Source: Branchiostoma belcheri
Taxonomy: Eukaryota > Chordata > Leptocardii > Amphioxiformes > Branchiostomatidae
Reading direction: 5' to 3'
Length of the DNA: 64,000 nucleotides
Assembly: GCF_001625305.1 (NCBI RefSeq)
Contig: NW_017804453.1
Span: 199,102-263,101 of the forward strand
Under the pieces are notes generated by a model that worked only from the letters and a program-made list of their open reading frames with translations, was not told the origin of the DNA and ran no database searches. Each line of letters begins with the position of its first letter. Position 1 is the first letter of the stretch. The translations under genes were made by a program, and so were the position numbers. Shown here in pieces: positions 45,666 through 59,800 of this stretch.

Positions 45666-48550
45666 CAGACTTTTGGCCTTGGCTACAGTATACATTATGC
45701 ATTTATGAGCATAAGGCCTTAAAGTAAGACGCACGCTACTTGTTCAGGCTCATGTGTCGTCTGATTGCCAAGGCAACAAATGACGCATGCTTTACTGGGG
45801 CTTTTTCTTTGAAACTGTCAGGGGCGCCCAGTGTTGTTATTGTAGCTGTCTGTTGTTGTTGCACTCTGACAGTGTGGACCAAGGACCTCCTTGTGTGCAC
45901 CAAGGAGGATTTTAACCTCCTTGTTTTGACGTCGACGAACCTCAATCAATGTCAGTTACGTATTTGTTATGTGGTATAGTGTTGACAGAATTGATGGGTC
46001 GTCATACTGATGGAATATTACTGGTGGCGGGAATGATACTATTATTTGAAGAAGCTCTACTTTCTAGACCTTTCTAGTATCTTAGCTGTAACGTGTTATA
46101 TCACAGTGGCTGTATATTAAAAAAAACACCGTGTCTGTCTTCTGTCTACCATCGAACCACCACATTTTTACCCTACCGGTCGTCAAAACAGACAGGCGCC
46201 AAATGCAAATGACATACTGGCAGTACCGATGCGTCCTATCGGTCGTGTGTATAGGTGTGGCTAACATTCATTCACTGTAAGTAAATTTCAAGGAAACGCC
46301 AATTTGTGTACATGTTTACACGCGCTAGTTCAGACAAGGTTTAAGACATAACCTCCTTGGTTCAGACAATCTCTTATTAGGGCGACAATCACTATGTCTA
46401 TGCACTATGAGATGTTCTCCCACAAAAATGTGTTACACAATATGACAACATGCTGGTCAACACCAGACGGATTTTGTACATACCACCATGGAATACATGT
46501 ACTTAAAGGGGTGGGCGTGGCCACAGGTAAGGTAAGCCGTCTCGGTTCAAGAGGCACTTGGAACTATCCATGTCCAGGTACAGCAATACGCTGTGATTTG
46601 ATAGTACGTCCTATTATATACTAGAAGCATGTTGTTTACTGGGCTGGGGACACAACATGACAACCCACGCCATGACCACAGGATTCTAATTATGTGGTCA
46701 TTATCTAATATTAAATGCTAACATCGTTTGGATTAGCATTTGGACTAGTACTACATGTATTATGGACACGTACTTTTCCAATTTCAACACAAAAGTAAGG
46801 TTTTAATTTTCTGACGCCCCTCATATTCGATACAAATTGCCATCAACTCACTATGGGATATTCCATTCTACCGTAGGGATAGATTTTTTTATGAAGTTGT
46901 CCTACACTGCAGCGGCTGCCACGATTTAAATACAAGGAAATATGGTGGTTGGTTTTCTAGAAATGGCGATCATAACAACGCTTGGTATAACACATAGAAA
47001 CGAGAGATGGAAGCGACGTGATATGTTTACTCCAAGGAGGTCCAAATATCTGTTGAACAAACGTAGTGGTTGAGCGAGAATTTGCCAGAAATAGCGTCGG
47101 TTGTGTAGCCTGGCCTTTGCAACGCCGTTCAACACAACAAAGCCTGTTTATCCCAGCTTTGGTGACACGAAACCTCTAAATTAAGCTAACCCAGGTAAAA
47201 ATCGAACTTACCTTTCAGTGCACGTAGATAGGAACACAGCCTAGTCTGAGCTAGCTCTCCAAGAGACAACCCAAACGTCCTGTCGTCCTGTCAGTATCAG
47301 TGGGTTGACTCACAGTCAGGCTACTGCCCCCGGGCTCTGGGGACAATTCGTTTGAGATTCGCGGGGTGGGTTGAAGCAGTCGGATCGCGCTCCTAGCGGT
47401 CTTACACTAGAAACTTCCATGCATCATTGTATGCCCCGTCTTTCTAAGCACACCAGCTATCTACAATCCAAAAATTGTGATCATATCTGAACACGAGATA
47501 TCAAAAACGGACGTTCCGCTTCAGTGCCTGACAAAGTCGATAGGGCCCATAATCTAAACATTTCCAGGTCTCTTTGGCGGAGGTAATAACGAATCTTACA
47601 CTTCAAATTACATGTACATCAAAACAGCACTTCATTTTCATTGATAGGTATCAGTACAATTGACACGCATCAACAGTTAAAAAAAACCATACGTAAAACC
47701 GACAATGGTCATGCAAGTGTTTATCAAGATTGTTTAGCTCAGCTCGAGTACAGTTCAGTTCATCCACTTAGAGGCACAAAATATCTCAGTCTGGCACGGT
47801 GACTTTATAATTGCCACAAAGCATTATTGGGCAGTATAAAAAAATCAATATTCTCAACACACGTTTACTTGATTACTAAAATGACATACATGTACAAAGG
47901 ATTAACATGATTAGTATCGAAAAAATCATTGTTGATGCCATTATGCATATTCCTGTCCATTATTATCACTATTTTTTTAATGTGAAAAGAGGGAGACAAA
48001 TCATGAAATCTACCAGGTTTTAGCCTGATTCAATGAAAATTAAAATTAAGTCGTAGAATTCTGACACTTGAAGAGTGTCTCAGACCTGAGGAAAATTTGT
48101 GTTTCCGGTTACCTCCCAACCATGTAGCAAAAACCTGAGGGTGCCAGTTAGAATTTTCAATCTGCGTCATGTAAAACGTTATACAGTAGAATTATATTCC
48201 AATTATCATGTTCCCCTCATTTCTGCCGAAATAGAAAAATTTCATTATAAAATGCCAATGTATAGTAAACATTATATGCCTTTGTTTAGTTTCTCAATAT
48301 TCTTGAAATTAAAATATGATGTTGAAAATATCAGTCCTAATACATTTACACTGTTAAACTGTATTTGTTGTATCACTTCGTCCGAAATTTAAAAAAAAAC
48401 ACCTACCGACCCTATTTTTCTAGGACCGTAATCGGAAACACAACATTCATTTTCCTAGGCCTTAGTACGTATCAGTCGATGTGGCAATCTTTGTTTAAAC
48501 CTGGGGCCAGTGATATTATTCCCTTGCTCTCTATTTTGTACTCAGCCCGC

Positions 48551-51500
48551 TCACTGGTTGTTCCCATTGTACTCGAAGAACATGAAATCCTGCAATAGAA
48601 AGTATATATATACTTGTTATGAGGTGAAGCAAAAAAGTCATACAGTACATATATGCATTTAGCCCACATGGGCATGAATGTGAAACTAAAGATCATTTTT
48701 ATTCAAACATATCAAGACAAATACATTGTACTTACAATGAGCATGGCTGCCCCAAACAGTGTGGCCTTCATCTTGACATCCAAGTCCTGGGGGACTGCAT
48801 GATAAAAAGAAAAGGCGTGCCAGGTACGTCTATAAACCAAGAAGCTTAAAAAATTATCAAACGTCCATGCATTTAAAAACTTAATGCAAGTGGATTTTAT
48901 AATGCTCATTAAAGGCTACCGAAATCAGTTCTGTGTTCATTTTTTCGTCCCCCTATTTCTAATGGCTCTCTCTATATGTTTACTGACTGTAAAAGCTCCA
49001 TATAATCCACTAATACTCACAGGTCATGCTGAAGTTGCTGGCCTTGGTGAAGCACTCCTGGACAAACCCTGCGTACTGACGAGTCACGGCCCCAACTTTG
49101 GTGCTTCCGTCAGTCCCAAAGATCTGCAGGGTTTGGTTTGGATACATTTTGTGTTAGCATGGCCCTCCGACACCCTAGCAGCTGGTAACCAAAACATCGT
49201 AATAATCTCCAAGCAGATTCTGTGGGGCAAGGGGTTTTATATTGGCCGCCTGACCATTGACCTCCTGTAAACCGTTGCCGATTTGATACTGCATTGCACT
49301 TGCACCCAAGCCGTCACCAGGCTACACGTTACCCCCCCCCCTCCCAATCATCATCATAGCTTGTAGAATAAAAGCTACAATAAACCAAGAACACAAAGTC
49401 TCAGCTAACATTGTATTGTTGTTGTTATTTGAACTTTTTAAAGCTCTCGTTTCCCCCTCGCGGCCCTTCGCATATGAAACTGTTGATAGTACTGCAGGTC
49501 CAATAAATCGATCACTTGTAGTTTGATTTTAGTCTCCACCAGACTTCTCGACCAGAATAAATCGTAGAAATCGGCCTAAAAAGGTATTAATTGGCCAGAG
49601 AAGGTAGCCGGCCAGAGAAGCTCCAGCTCCCCGCCAATTAATACCCTTTTTAGGCCGATTTCTACGATTTATTCACCCCGCAAAAGAAGTCTGGTGGAGA
49701 CTAGTTTGATTTGAATGATATGTACTAGTGGAAACATACATCAAAGTCCACATCACACATGCAGCACGGGCCAGACCACGCACAGCAGGGGCCCCAGATC
49801 TTAAAGATCTCGTCCCGCTGGCCGTTCATGACACTGTAGTGGGCCTTCCATCCGGATCCCCTGGAAAACGAAACGAACAGTATACTAGTATGTAATAGAT
49901 TGACCTTAGGCAGGTACGAACAGAAACAAACGCAAGTTTAGAAACAGCAACGCAACAAGAAATTTACTTTCAGGAAGTACTTTCCAGTTCCAAGATATCC
50001 CGGACGTTTTTTTTTCATTTTTACTTTATGAATGTACATGTATTATACACACAAGTCTAGTTTCAGCTGTCGGTTTTATCGTTTTTGGAAACCCAAAGCT
50101 ACGAACAGAATCAAATGAAGCAAATATTAGATTATTACAAACAAGTGAGACAACGCACAGCTGGCGCACGATTCCGATCTGCTGACCAACAGGAGCCTCC
50201 ACGTAAACCTCGAAGGCACAGCAGTCACAGCAGCCAGCACACCAACAGCACCCTGCACAGCATTTGAAATCACGACGGACTCGCATCACCTCCTGCGGGG
50301 GCAAAATCATCGATAAAGTTAGACGCACAATCCCTGTACAGTATCCCTGTTAGTGTTCGTTTTTGTCACATGCCGTAACGGTTGCAATTGCTTCAAATTG
50401 TGTTTCCCTGCTTCTGCAAAATGCTAGGCCAGTGACAGGAAGTTTGGTTAAAGGTTCTTGAATTTCCTGCTACATGTACATATGTGTATGCATACCTGTT
50501 GCCTTATATAGCCAGTGTGAGAATGCAAACGGCAAATAAAAAAGAGAAATTCACAAAAGCTCTAAATATTTGACCCTTGTAAAGTAGTTGATCTTTGATT
50601 TTTTTTGTAATACATGAGTGATAGTTTATTTCTACTGACAACGTTTATTTTGAATTCTGCTAGTGTACGATGATGGCTGTTTCTGCACGACCGGACAAGT
50701 ATTAAAAAAGTTCGGCATTGGGCATTACCTGTTGATTGTTGTCTGTGACATGGATGGTGAACTCGCGCTGGTTTCCACACAACATCCTCATGCAAAGATC
50801 AGTCTCTGGAAGAAGTTTGGGTATGTGATCAGTGAGCCAAAAGTACACAAAAATTTCCCGAAGACAAAGCTAATGTTTATACTATGCCTTATGGTCTAGT
50901 TATACTGTAATATTTGAACTTTGGTGGTAGTTTGGTATCTTAGCGTCTATATGTCTCTTACCATAAACGAGATGTAACATGTCTCTCCATATGGTCACTT
51001 ACAGATTACCATAATTACACAAGTCATAACCGTTACAACACATACATAATCATAATAAAAATGCTTGAATATCATATTTCTGTGTAAACTCACCCTCATA
51101 GGCAAAGTAGACCTGCTGACCAAGGCTGTTCTTGATCTTGTACTTGTTGTTCATCTCAATACCAGTGAAGGCTGTTTAGGAAAGTCCGAAGAGAAAATTG
51201 TAACTACATCATCTTTACGTTATAATAAAATTGACATGGAAGACATGAATGTAAAACATATGCAATAGGTCATATAAATGACAATTCGCTCATGGTTAAC
51301 GTTGATAAGCCAATCCATCAAGGTTTGTTGTCTCTTAGTTGTAGCCACCTGACAGCTACGTTGAAATTAACCCAGAAATGTGTTAAATCTACACGTACGA
51401 TACACAGCAGTTTTCTCACTTCCAAGTTGTTGTTACGTTATCTTCTAAAAAATGACAAAAGTGTTAAAATCATGTCCGTCGCCCTGCTCCCTACCCTCGA

Positions 51501-52069
51501 ACAGCTCCACTTGCTGATGGACCAGCAGTTGGTCAACCTGGGTCAGATACTCCAGACCAGGGGGGCATCCTGGGATAGCTGCTGGAGCCGGCATCCACTG
51601 CTGGGCGACCCCGCCGGGCTGAGCGGTAACGGGCTGTTGCTACAGCAGAGAACGTGGATGGTGCAAACAATTAATAAAAGGATATATATATGGACGTGCA
51701 TTGAAAAGTTCCAATCAAGTTACGTCATCGATGCCTTATAACGTACCCAAAGCACGTAACGTCAAGCTTTTGGTAGCGCTAAGGGCACCACGTCATTAAG
51801 TGCTACTCAAATTGGCACTAATTCTAGCATACAATATTTGAAGGGGATCGAAAGTCGGTGAACATGCATGTGGTCATTGGAGGAAAGAAAGTAAAATATG
51901 TATGCTACCTGTTTTCCAATGTCACTCTTAATGTAATCAAACTTAAAACACACACTTTGGAATAGTTCATAGTATTATATATTACATTAATCTTACAATT
52001 CTTTTTCTTTTCTTTTCGTTATGCCAATGAGTACGGAAAAATACAAACATGTGTCCTCACCATCGCCAT
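48551..52069 (-). CDS. PLSCR: Phospholipid scramblase C
   Basis: Exons: 52061-52069 (MAM), 51495-51639, 51094-51171, 50729-50805, 50159-50292, 49740-49860, 49021-49123, 48736-48794 and 48551-48589; 254 aa. It is nearly identical to B over exons 3-8, marking B and C as the youngest pair. It has the same Cys cluster ([15 protein letters not shown]), the same Lys-substituted Ca2+ motif ([12 protein letters not shown]) and the terminal exon [12 protein letters not shown]. Differences from B include an ETDLCMRML segment and a one-residue-longer Pro/Gln-rich N-terminus ([15 protein letters not shown]). A 5' UTR acceptor (CTTGCAG|TGTCTTC) precedes the ATG, matching that of B. Intron 6 carries a MITE (49530-49703). 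Confidence 0.9.
49530..49703. mobile_element. Foldback MITE, 174 bp, with perfect 9-bp target-site duplication
   Basis: Ends TAGTCTCCACCAGACTTCT and its inverse continue inward as a near-perfect inverted repeat (GAATAAATCGTAGAAATCGG, then CCTAAAAAGG...ATTAATTGG). Flanking GTTTGATTT occurs at 49521-49529 and 49704-49712. A 9-bp duplication fits Mutator-like or related elements. It is inserted in intron 6 of scramblase C and absent from the same intron of B. Confidence 0.88.
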
Positions 52070-52858
52070 GAGTGCCTCGGTTTTTCTAATGTGGTCGATT
52101 CAAGAATTCTGAAGACACTGCAAGATAATACATACAGGATCCGGAGTTAGCTTCTTCACCCATCACCACCATCGGAACAACGACAATGTGTTGATGTGTG
52201 CTAATCATGTACATGTTACGTTGCGTAGACGAAGCTAAGATTGCCGTTCATTACCATCACTCCCACCATGCCAGTTCCGGCTTTTGTCAATATTAAAGCT
52301 GCCAAAGGCCTAATTTTGGACGACTGTACATAAGTTTGTTCAAGCTTTGTGTATCAAACATTTGTCCGTGCCGGTCGGGTGAGCAATATCCATCATTACA
52401 TGGTTAACTCTGGGGCCAGTGTTGCAAGATATGAAAATCTGCACGGGGGAACTGGGTTACAAGATCCCTCCCTTAGTACCGAGAGTTAATTGGTTCGGGA
52501 CAACGAATACCGCCGTGCAAGGTATGATCGATTATCAGTTATCTGGGGCTTTGATTTCACCTGGTTAATTGATACGTACGTTTCCGGTTCTCTCAGCGTT
52601 TGTTCACTATACATGTATCATACGGATCCGTACTTATAATAGATGAAATAAGCATTATTCATTTGTTCATTTTAATACAATCCACCGCGACTTCTTGGGC
52701 CTGTCGCTCAGATTCCAAAATGGCCAGCGAGTCGAGCGTACTTGTCGCTTTAAAACCTACTCTGTCAGATTAGGTCGGGCTCAGTAACCATCGAATGTCC
52801 CTAAAACTTTTCATATGCCCATCTGACCTGTGTGAGTTAGTTAGTTGTAAAATAAATA

Positions 52859-53807
52859 CTGTAAGTCTCTTTAGATTCGCGGGGCCTAAAGTTCGCGGTT
52901 TCGGGAAAGTGGACAATCCGCGGTATTTTTAGATTCGCGATCTCTCCTTGGTTATTTTTGAAAGATAAATTTGTAAAGTGTATATTTAAAATGATAAAAG
53001 TTCGTGTTCCGGCATTTATATCCTAAAACGCGGCGCAAAAATTTGTTTCGTGCACCGCGCGAGACTGCCGGCGGTATAGCTGACGATCGATCTGACGCAC
53101 GTGTAAACAATTTTCTTTGTTCGGAAATAAGCGCTAAAACGCTATTTTCTACGACTACACATCGATACTCTAGTGAAGAAATGCATAATCGAAAGAATCT
53201 TTCGGGAAAATATATATTACTAAAAATATTTATGCCGTCTTCGGCGAGATTTTGAACCCGGAAGTATGCAAAGGTCGCCTTCGGTTTTGTAGCGGCCCAC
53301 GGTAGCGTTTCTATCCAGCAAAAAAAAAAAAAAAAAAACGCCCGCAAAGCAGGGCGCAAAAGAGAATCAACTAACATTTCCCAGATACCAGCAGTTATGT
53401 TTTTAATCAAAATATTTGTAGATATGCCCGATGTGCCCGCAATTTTCAAGCGCCCGGGCGCGCATGGCCGGCGCTCTGCACACAGAGATTTTTGTCCGGC
53501 GGTGCACGTTTGACACGGCCAGTGCCACAGTATCGCGATTCGGTGTCTCATAATATTATAATTTTTTGACATCCGTATAACTTTAAAAAATTTGGTACTC
53601 AACATACGTACATTTGCTAAGAATAAAGTTGATTTGCAGTGATTTGTGTTTGTTGCGTGTGTTTGTGTTTCGCTTACCGTCGTTAATGCATGTGGGGAGG
53701 GGGGCGCACTTACGCAAAACATATTCGCGGGGAAATAGATTCGCGGTACAGAGGTCCCCGCGAATTCCGCGAATCTAAATATGCCGCGGAAATATGTAGA
53801 CTTACAG
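52859..53807. mobile_element. MITE-like DNA element, 949 bp, TA target site
   Basis: Inverted ends CTGTAAGTCT (52859-52868 and 53798-53807) are flanked by TA on both sides. Subterminal repeats of TAGATTCGCGG and related CGCGG motifs occur near both ends. The interior has a poly(A) run at about 53320-53337 and no recognisable transposase. The TA duplication suggests the Tc1/mariner group, tentatively. Confidence 0.75.
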
Positions 53808-56800
53808 TAGAATGAAGTGCCCCTTTAGAGGTCTCAGATCCATGGGATGAGTTTATATTTTCCTGCTGTGTAACGCCAGGATTAACCATAGCACCAGGTA
53901 CTAGTAATTATGAGCGACGTCAGGTGACTATCTTGCATGTCACGGAAATACAAAAGAAGGAAACCGGACCCCGGTTTGTTTTGCGGGGTAGTCACAGCGG
54001 CATCAGTCAACCCTTTTCCCCTTTGTTGACTCGGTACCTGGCACTGTTCAAAGCAACAACTCTGGAAGGTGCGTGATGGATGAACATTTGTCAACACGCA
54101 TTGGCCGCCACAATCCGTCAATCGTGGGGTTACTCTGTTCGCAGGTCCGAATGAGGGCAGTTTTTTTACTACATGCCCTACATGTACAGAGAAGGGGTAG
54201 CCTGGATGTAATCCTTTCGGCTTTACGCTCTCTCGGTCGTATGTTATATCTTGCCAAAAAGGGGAGGGGCAAGAAGCGACCGAAAGAGCGTACTAAAGCT
54301 AAATGTGCTGACATATACTTAGTAGTCTAGAGAAGGGCAAACAAACTAATAAATGATATCGATGAGAAGATATTGTTGCAATAATTTGGTTTTAGCTGCA
54401 TAGAACCCAATTCTCTAGTTGTACATTACATTGCACCTGCTTCATCAAGAAATGAGTACCCCCCACCCCGGCCCCATAAGTACATCACGAATTACATGGC
54501 CCCCAAACGTCTGAGTTATCAGAAGCAAACTTAATAATAGATTCACCATTCCTTTTACGTTAACGCTATTACACGCGATTAAGGGCACATATCTGCATAG
54601 ATCGCTACAAGGAACCGGACGTGAAACTTTGAAACACGCTCCTGATTGGCACAGTAATGATCAGAAACCAAAAATCCCATCAATCAAAGACCCTATCTAG
54701 CGGGTCACCGAATCTGTTTCTCTTCAAATCCGATCTGTATTGTTATTTTTTCCTTAACATGCACCACTAGGTCCGGACGTCCGTACTATCAATATGTGAA
54801 AAGAATATCCATGACAACATATAAAATCATAACAGTGATAGCGGACTTTTGCCAGCTGCAGGCTACGGTAAGATACATTTATATTGCGATGCAAGTTCTT
54901 TCATGACCTTTCTGCATTTAATCCGTCCACTATCAAAATAACGTTTGACCGCGCGGGGCATGCACGAGAAATTACAACGTGCGCTGTAATTGCGCTACAG
55001 ACATTGATTAATTGAACTTACCATTAATACTAGCATGAAATTAGTGTCCTTTTTTTCTGTTTTTGTCATGTATCATTTTTTGAAATGCAATAAAAAGATT
55101 AAAAAAAAATGGAATTATTAACGTGTCGGGTGCCTTGATTATGCTACATACGCACATCGGTACCATCGTGTGAAAGCCATAGCTGCATAAACGGACTTTC
55201 CTCATAAACATTCTTCCAAAGCAGACAAGCGAGTTCATAAGGTCAAGTTCCCAACAATCAGGCTACTAGTATTAGGGTCAGACTTGACGGGAATACTAAG
55301 TCATTAACGGGCAAAGATAATGCAAACAGAACTTAATTTACACACAGAAACATTTTCCGACTTGGTCTAATCGTCGCCACCGTTGCCAACTGAACATCGT
55401 ACGTAAGACTTTGCAACATGAACGTTACGGTAACGTGACGTTACTTCTGAAAAATGGCGGACTCATGGGTCACGTGTTCACATCATAAACATGATTGCCA
55501 TTCAGGCTTAAAGTTTACGATGTGATCAATATGCATACCCAGCATAGATTACGGTGAACCTTATCACTTTCTATATAATTCGAGACGAAAATAGCTATCA
55601 TTGTATTTACAATTGGAGAAAAATGCTCGGTAGCATGTCCAGAAGGAACGTTTTACCGTTCAACTCCGTTATCCGTGACGTTAACGTATATCAAATGTAC
55701 TTAAAGAATCTTGGAAGTTGGTAACATCGAGAGCAGGTAGCATATTGGTATCTTTGCATGCTCCTCGTGTCTCTCTAATTTTCCACTTACCCATATGTAA
55801 ACTAGGACTAGTAGGAGCCCTTTCCTGATATTTGCCAAGCTTCACTGCTTTCAACAAGAGCCCTTCACGGCTCGGACACGCCCCACCCACGTAACTTTAC
55901 ACCACAGTGGAACACAATATATACGACACGGTCTTTCAGCGTTTCATTTCAGAATGCTAGTAACGTTACATATCTGAGATGAGAAAATATGTTTCTAAGT
56001 CGATTTGAAAACCTTAAAAATGGCTTGCAGATCATGATCAACGGATTCGGGTTTGCCACTGCTGACAGTGGTGGTAACAGGTGTGTTCTGGGAATGAAAA
56101 CATAACCTACTCCTTGTGGAGTGAGAGAAGTAAACATCTGCGTGAAGGTCATATCATGACGGAGGTTAGAAGTGGTGTTTAGGTCATGTTTGAGTCCGTT
56201 ATTTCTGGTCGACTAAAGACAAGTATAAACAACTTCGAGCGGTCGAATAATGACAGGATGGCTAGATGTTTGCAGTTCCAGACTTTGCTAAATAGAAACG
56301 TGAAGTCACTTCGGACACGTTACCGTTTCTTAAAAAAACTTTTTATCTTGACTTTGTTGCGGGTCAGACCTTTTTGATGATACTGAGCTGCACGTGATGA
56401 TACAGAGCTTCACGTGGCAGAGGCTAGTGGTACTTTTGGGACCACTTTCTTCAGCCATAAGTAGTTCCACACCAGAGGTCTGTGCTGGTTCCACGTGTTG
56501 ACACACCTGTCACTGAGTACTGTGCACAAGGCGCGGCCGCCGTCTTAGGATAATGCGCAAGAACCTAATTCCCTCAGCCCTCGTGCCTTGCATCTTTAGT
56601 AGGCCCAGTAAACGGACCCTAACGTGTTTAACGAGAGATTGGAAGGTTTCTGTGGTGTGAAGAAGAAAGTAAATCCCTACCTGTAGTCCTGACCAGTAGC
56701 GACCTTGCGAGCCTACCGCACCCTGTCACAAAGTATGGCGGGAGGGTATCGGATGTCTGTGAGGGGAAGGGTAGAGTAACTAGTCCTATTGTGTTGACGT

Positions 56801-59800
56801 AAATAAAACATATAGGAACCACAGAACCAATCAGAAGTCAATTGGCGATGTGCCACTGCTATGACCTCTCGCCTAGATTTAACATCTTTTGGATTATTAT
56901 GTGGTGAAGACAACTAAAACCGTCCACAGGCACAGATAAAACGTAATAATTTCCTTTTGTAAAGAAAGTCGAAATGAGCGAAAACATGTTTGATGATAGA
57001 CAAAAGAAATACGGGAGCAAATTTGACCTTGCACAGGGACAGAAAAGACAGTATTTCTTGCTATAGGACACCCTGAAAACGTTTTTTTTTTTCACTTCAT
57101 GAAACCTAGAATTTTCAACAACAAACTGATGAAACGATGGTTGATTTTACAACAGATAGAAAAAGAATGAATAGTAACATTTTTCACAACATGACTGAAT
57201 TTTTATTGTTCACTACATTTAACTAGTAACATTTAAAATTGCACATTAAACACTATGAACACAGGCAGACATTTGCAAGGACAAAGATTCTGCAAACACA
57301 CATGTTAATGGACAGTGTTTTTTTCACATTACCGTTCTTGCGTGATATAACATTGTATGTTGGGACATATTTCCTAATTCCAATAATTCATCAATGTTCT
57401 TTCCTCAGGCTTTGTAAACAAGTAACTCCAAAATGATATATCTTAAAATCATGAAACTTTTGTTAAAAGTTTTGTTATCTTGGTTTTCTATGAATATTTG
57501 AACATACTAAGTAAAGGTTCAGAGAGTTGGTTGATGCAGATGTAGAGTGTCTACTGATTTTCTCTGATAATACAAGTTGCACCTTTCAATGTCAACAGTC
57601 ATGTGCATCACACAATTATGAACACGACCTGGTTTGTACATTGTACAACCATTTCCACATATATTGACTTCACACAACTTTTAACAGATTTTCTAGACAC
57701 ACAAGACATCAATATATTACAGACTACGACACTGTCAGTATTTCATTTGCTACTCATCTCTTTGATTCAGGAATAGGTGGGGGAGGGGGGCACATATACT
57801 TACAGTACATGTATTAGCACCTGCAGAATAGGCATGTCTTCATTGTTTGCTGGTTGGAGAGATTATAGAGAGTTATGATTATTACAATATACAGCACGGA
57901 AAAATAAATGTATAGGTACATGGGATAGTACTAAATTACAATCTTCATTTCATTTATTAAATCCTCCAAAACAAACACAGCAATTTCTACATTTGGATAC
58001 TGAAACTAACTTTCCTCTATAAAAATACATTCATGTTTATGCAACTACACGAAAATGATTGACACACTGTAGGAATTAATAAAAATATGTTAACATTATG
58101 TTAAAAGAAACCAACCTATACATCACTCATACTTCTGGAATGTAAAGTTAGCATTTGATGACCAGTGTTCGAATCAATACAATCATGCATTTCCAGAATG
58201 TTACAGACAACACATCACACATTGTTAAATCTACAATGAACTGTTTTTTCAATAAAAAGAGGATCATTCAATAACATTTTGCATTATCTGGGGAAACAGC
58301 TAATGGGCCACTGACTTTAATCACAAAAGTATTGTTTTAAACACAACTGATTGTACTAATTTGTAGTTCGAGTTGTCTGTCATGTTTGGTATCACATGAA
58401 AAAGAAAAGATGTTGAGACATTGTGCAAGTAAGGTGATATTCACACAATTAGTTGTGACTGAATAAATTACCTGAGTAAATCAATGTAACATAAAAATTA
58501 TAAAAGCATGAGGTGAAATTTGGACAAGGAGGGTCATCTTTTTGGTATAGTAACAATAATTATAGTGGTCTTAACAACTACAATGTTTCTAGGTAGGATC
58601 TATATTCTGAACTTGATTGTAATTCAGTTTGAAACAAAGCAATGTTCAGATTATGATTGAAATAAATAAAGTTATATTCAGATCATAATTGATGGCTACC
58701 AATGACGTCCAAGCCTGGCAGTTTTACTAGCAGGAATGTCACGCCCCATAGTAACTGATAAGGTACATGAAACAACTTGTTCTTAGAATCAACATCTGTT
58801 CCAGAAACAGGTGTCATGGTGGTGACAATGTGGGGGCATGGTTCCAACTGTGCATGTGTCAACTGCCATTAGAGAAGGGAAAGTGTACAAGAGAGTAGAG
58901 TTTCCAACATTCAATAATGTTAACAGGTTTGCACAATCACTACTTAGTCTAATGGTGTAATAGTTACAGACATACAGTTTTGTAGCTTATTTCCTTTTCC
59001 CTTCTCCAGGAGTCTTTCAGATACTTGTAACAGATACTTTGGTAGTATTTAGCAGCAAAGAAAAAACAGCAGCATTTCAACATATCTTACTAAACCTAAA
59101 TTCTATGATCAGTATGACACAATCAAATAAACAAAATTGCACATAAATCATTCAAAATGAAATTTGTATTCACAGATAGCAAAAAACAAGCAAGTGAATT
59201 TTTAAAAGTTCTAAGATACATAACAACTACAACGTATACAGAGACATTATTGGCACATCTTAATAATCATAATGCTGCTATTTTTCTCTGACTTCAAAAT
59301 CACTGATTTACTACATTGTACATGTATGAGGGGCACTGTTCTTACTATACATGTACTTTGGTCAGAATCACTATTTTAGATTACACTACACAAAGGAAGA
59401 TCTCCCAGTACCTTGCCCTGAGCAAGAGCAATAAGCAAGTGCTTCCTACTGTGAACTATCCTGCAGGTTGAATTTATAACCTACATTACAAAATTCTAGA
59501 TAATCATACCAGTAATACTGGTCAATCTAAAAAAAAATCAACTATTTTTCTCTACTGTTATTCCAAGCAACACTGTGCATAACTGGCCACCTGAAAAGTT
59601 AATGCTGTGTCCTAGATTTGAGCAGTGGCCTGGATGGGCAGATAAACACTGGTTTACATGTATGTGGGCGTGTTACGTTCCATGCTGTACGACATGAGCC
59701 AAGTGGACATTTGTCCTTCAATGTGTCTTTAACTGTCAATAATGTCTTCAATTTGTTTTCATTGACAACAGGCAGTTTAAGCTGTAAGTTGACCAGTGTT

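Larger units (their letters stand above)
43586..48550. other. Region between scramblases B and C
   Basis: It contains the 5' side of B and the 3' side of C. An exon-like donor on the - strand (GAAAG|GTAAGT, exon boundary at 47212) could end a 5' UTR exon of B. An inverted repeat (44461-44519) and a repeat ending in a GC-rich hairpin (45545-45665) are described separately. No additional protein-coding exon was recognised. Confidence 0.45.

Noticed and set aside
53004..53255. 83-codon plus-strand frame in the MITE
   Set aside because: Non-coding interior of a non-autonomous element; no transposase motif.
52952..53722. 256-codon open frame on the minus strand
   Set aside because: It lies inside the 949-bp inverted-repeat element, shows no domain or splice logic, and includes a run of Phe from the poly(A) tract.
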